6,631 nt of DNA from Sphingomonadales bacterium UBA7473 (GTDB lineage Bacteria > Pseudomonadota > Alphaproteobacteria > Sphingomonadales > Sphingomonadaceae). Of the stretch, positions 6,600 to 6,631 are shown piece after piece (within the stretch, counting starts at the first letter, position 1; each line of letters begins with the position of its first letter). Made by a program: the position numbers and the translations under genes. The stretch spans positions 1,229 through 7,859 of the forward strand of contig DLOX01000202.1 of assembly GCA_002478575.1 (NCBI GenBank), in the 5' to 3' direction. The notes below the pieces were generated by a model that had not been told where the DNA came from, did not search any database, and worked only from the letters and a program-made list of their open reading frames with translations.

Positions 6600-6631
6600 G
6601 TCATTCCGGACTTGATCCGGAATCCATGCCT
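6600..6631 (+). repeat. Third copy of the palindromic dispersed repeat, running off the window
   Basis: These 32 bases match the repeat arms at 973-1006 (one mismatch) and 1049-1082 (one mismatch after reverse complementing). The internal hairpin is ATTCCGGA (6603-6610), loop CTTGA, TCCGGAAT (6616-6623). It starts 11 bases after the TAA of the ATP-grasp gene. The window ends at the repeat boundary, so an inverted partner further right is likely but unseen. It may serve as the 3' end of the DUF2339 operon transcript. Confidence 0.88.

Overview
The window reads as ordinary chromosomal DNA from an alphaproteobacterium, most likely a sphingomonad (Sphingomonadales). I infer this from the moderately high GC, the dispersed palindromic repeat with the core ATTCCGGA-CTTGA-TCCGGAAT, and the mix of a histidine-motif hydroxylase, a small GST and a DUF2339 membrane protein. 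No database search was possible, so the taxon is an inference.

Layout, left to right. (1) The tail of an upstream reading frame, ending in a 4-base ATGA overlap with the next gene. (2) Positions 67-909, plus strand: a membrane-bound di-iron hydroxylase of the fatty acid hydroxylase / sterol desaturase superfamily. (3) Positions 973-1082: a 110-bp element made of two inverted copies of a 34-bp palindromic repeat, lying between two convergent genes. (4) Positions 1093-1731, minus strand: a 212-residue glutathione S-transferase. (5) Positions 1732-1852: a divergent promoter region with a perfect 8+8 bp inverted repeat and a TATAAT box. (6) Positions 1853-5743, plus strand: a 1296-residue DUF2339 polytopic membrane protein, with an N-terminal anchor, a short coiled coil, a Pro/Glu-rich linker and a very long hydrophobic body. 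(7) Positions 5740-6588, plus strand, overlapping the previous gene by 4 bases: an ATP-grasp ligase. (8) A further copy of the palindromic repeat at the right edge (6600-6631).

The clearest unit is the two-gene operon DUF2339 - ATP-grasp, which is very probably translationally coupled. Neither product has a known substrate here. The hydroxylase and the GST belong to separate transcription units that converge on the repeat element.

The most interesting things seen are: tandem ~112-residue repeats inside the DUF2339 protein, with key Trp, His and Asp residues recurring at exactly 112-residue intervals; the same palindromic repeat placed 10-11 bases after two stop codons in the same relative orientation; and the palindrome in the GST/DUF2339 divergent promoter. 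I see no phage, IS transposase, CRISPR, tRNA or rRNA, and no clear defence or other exotic system.
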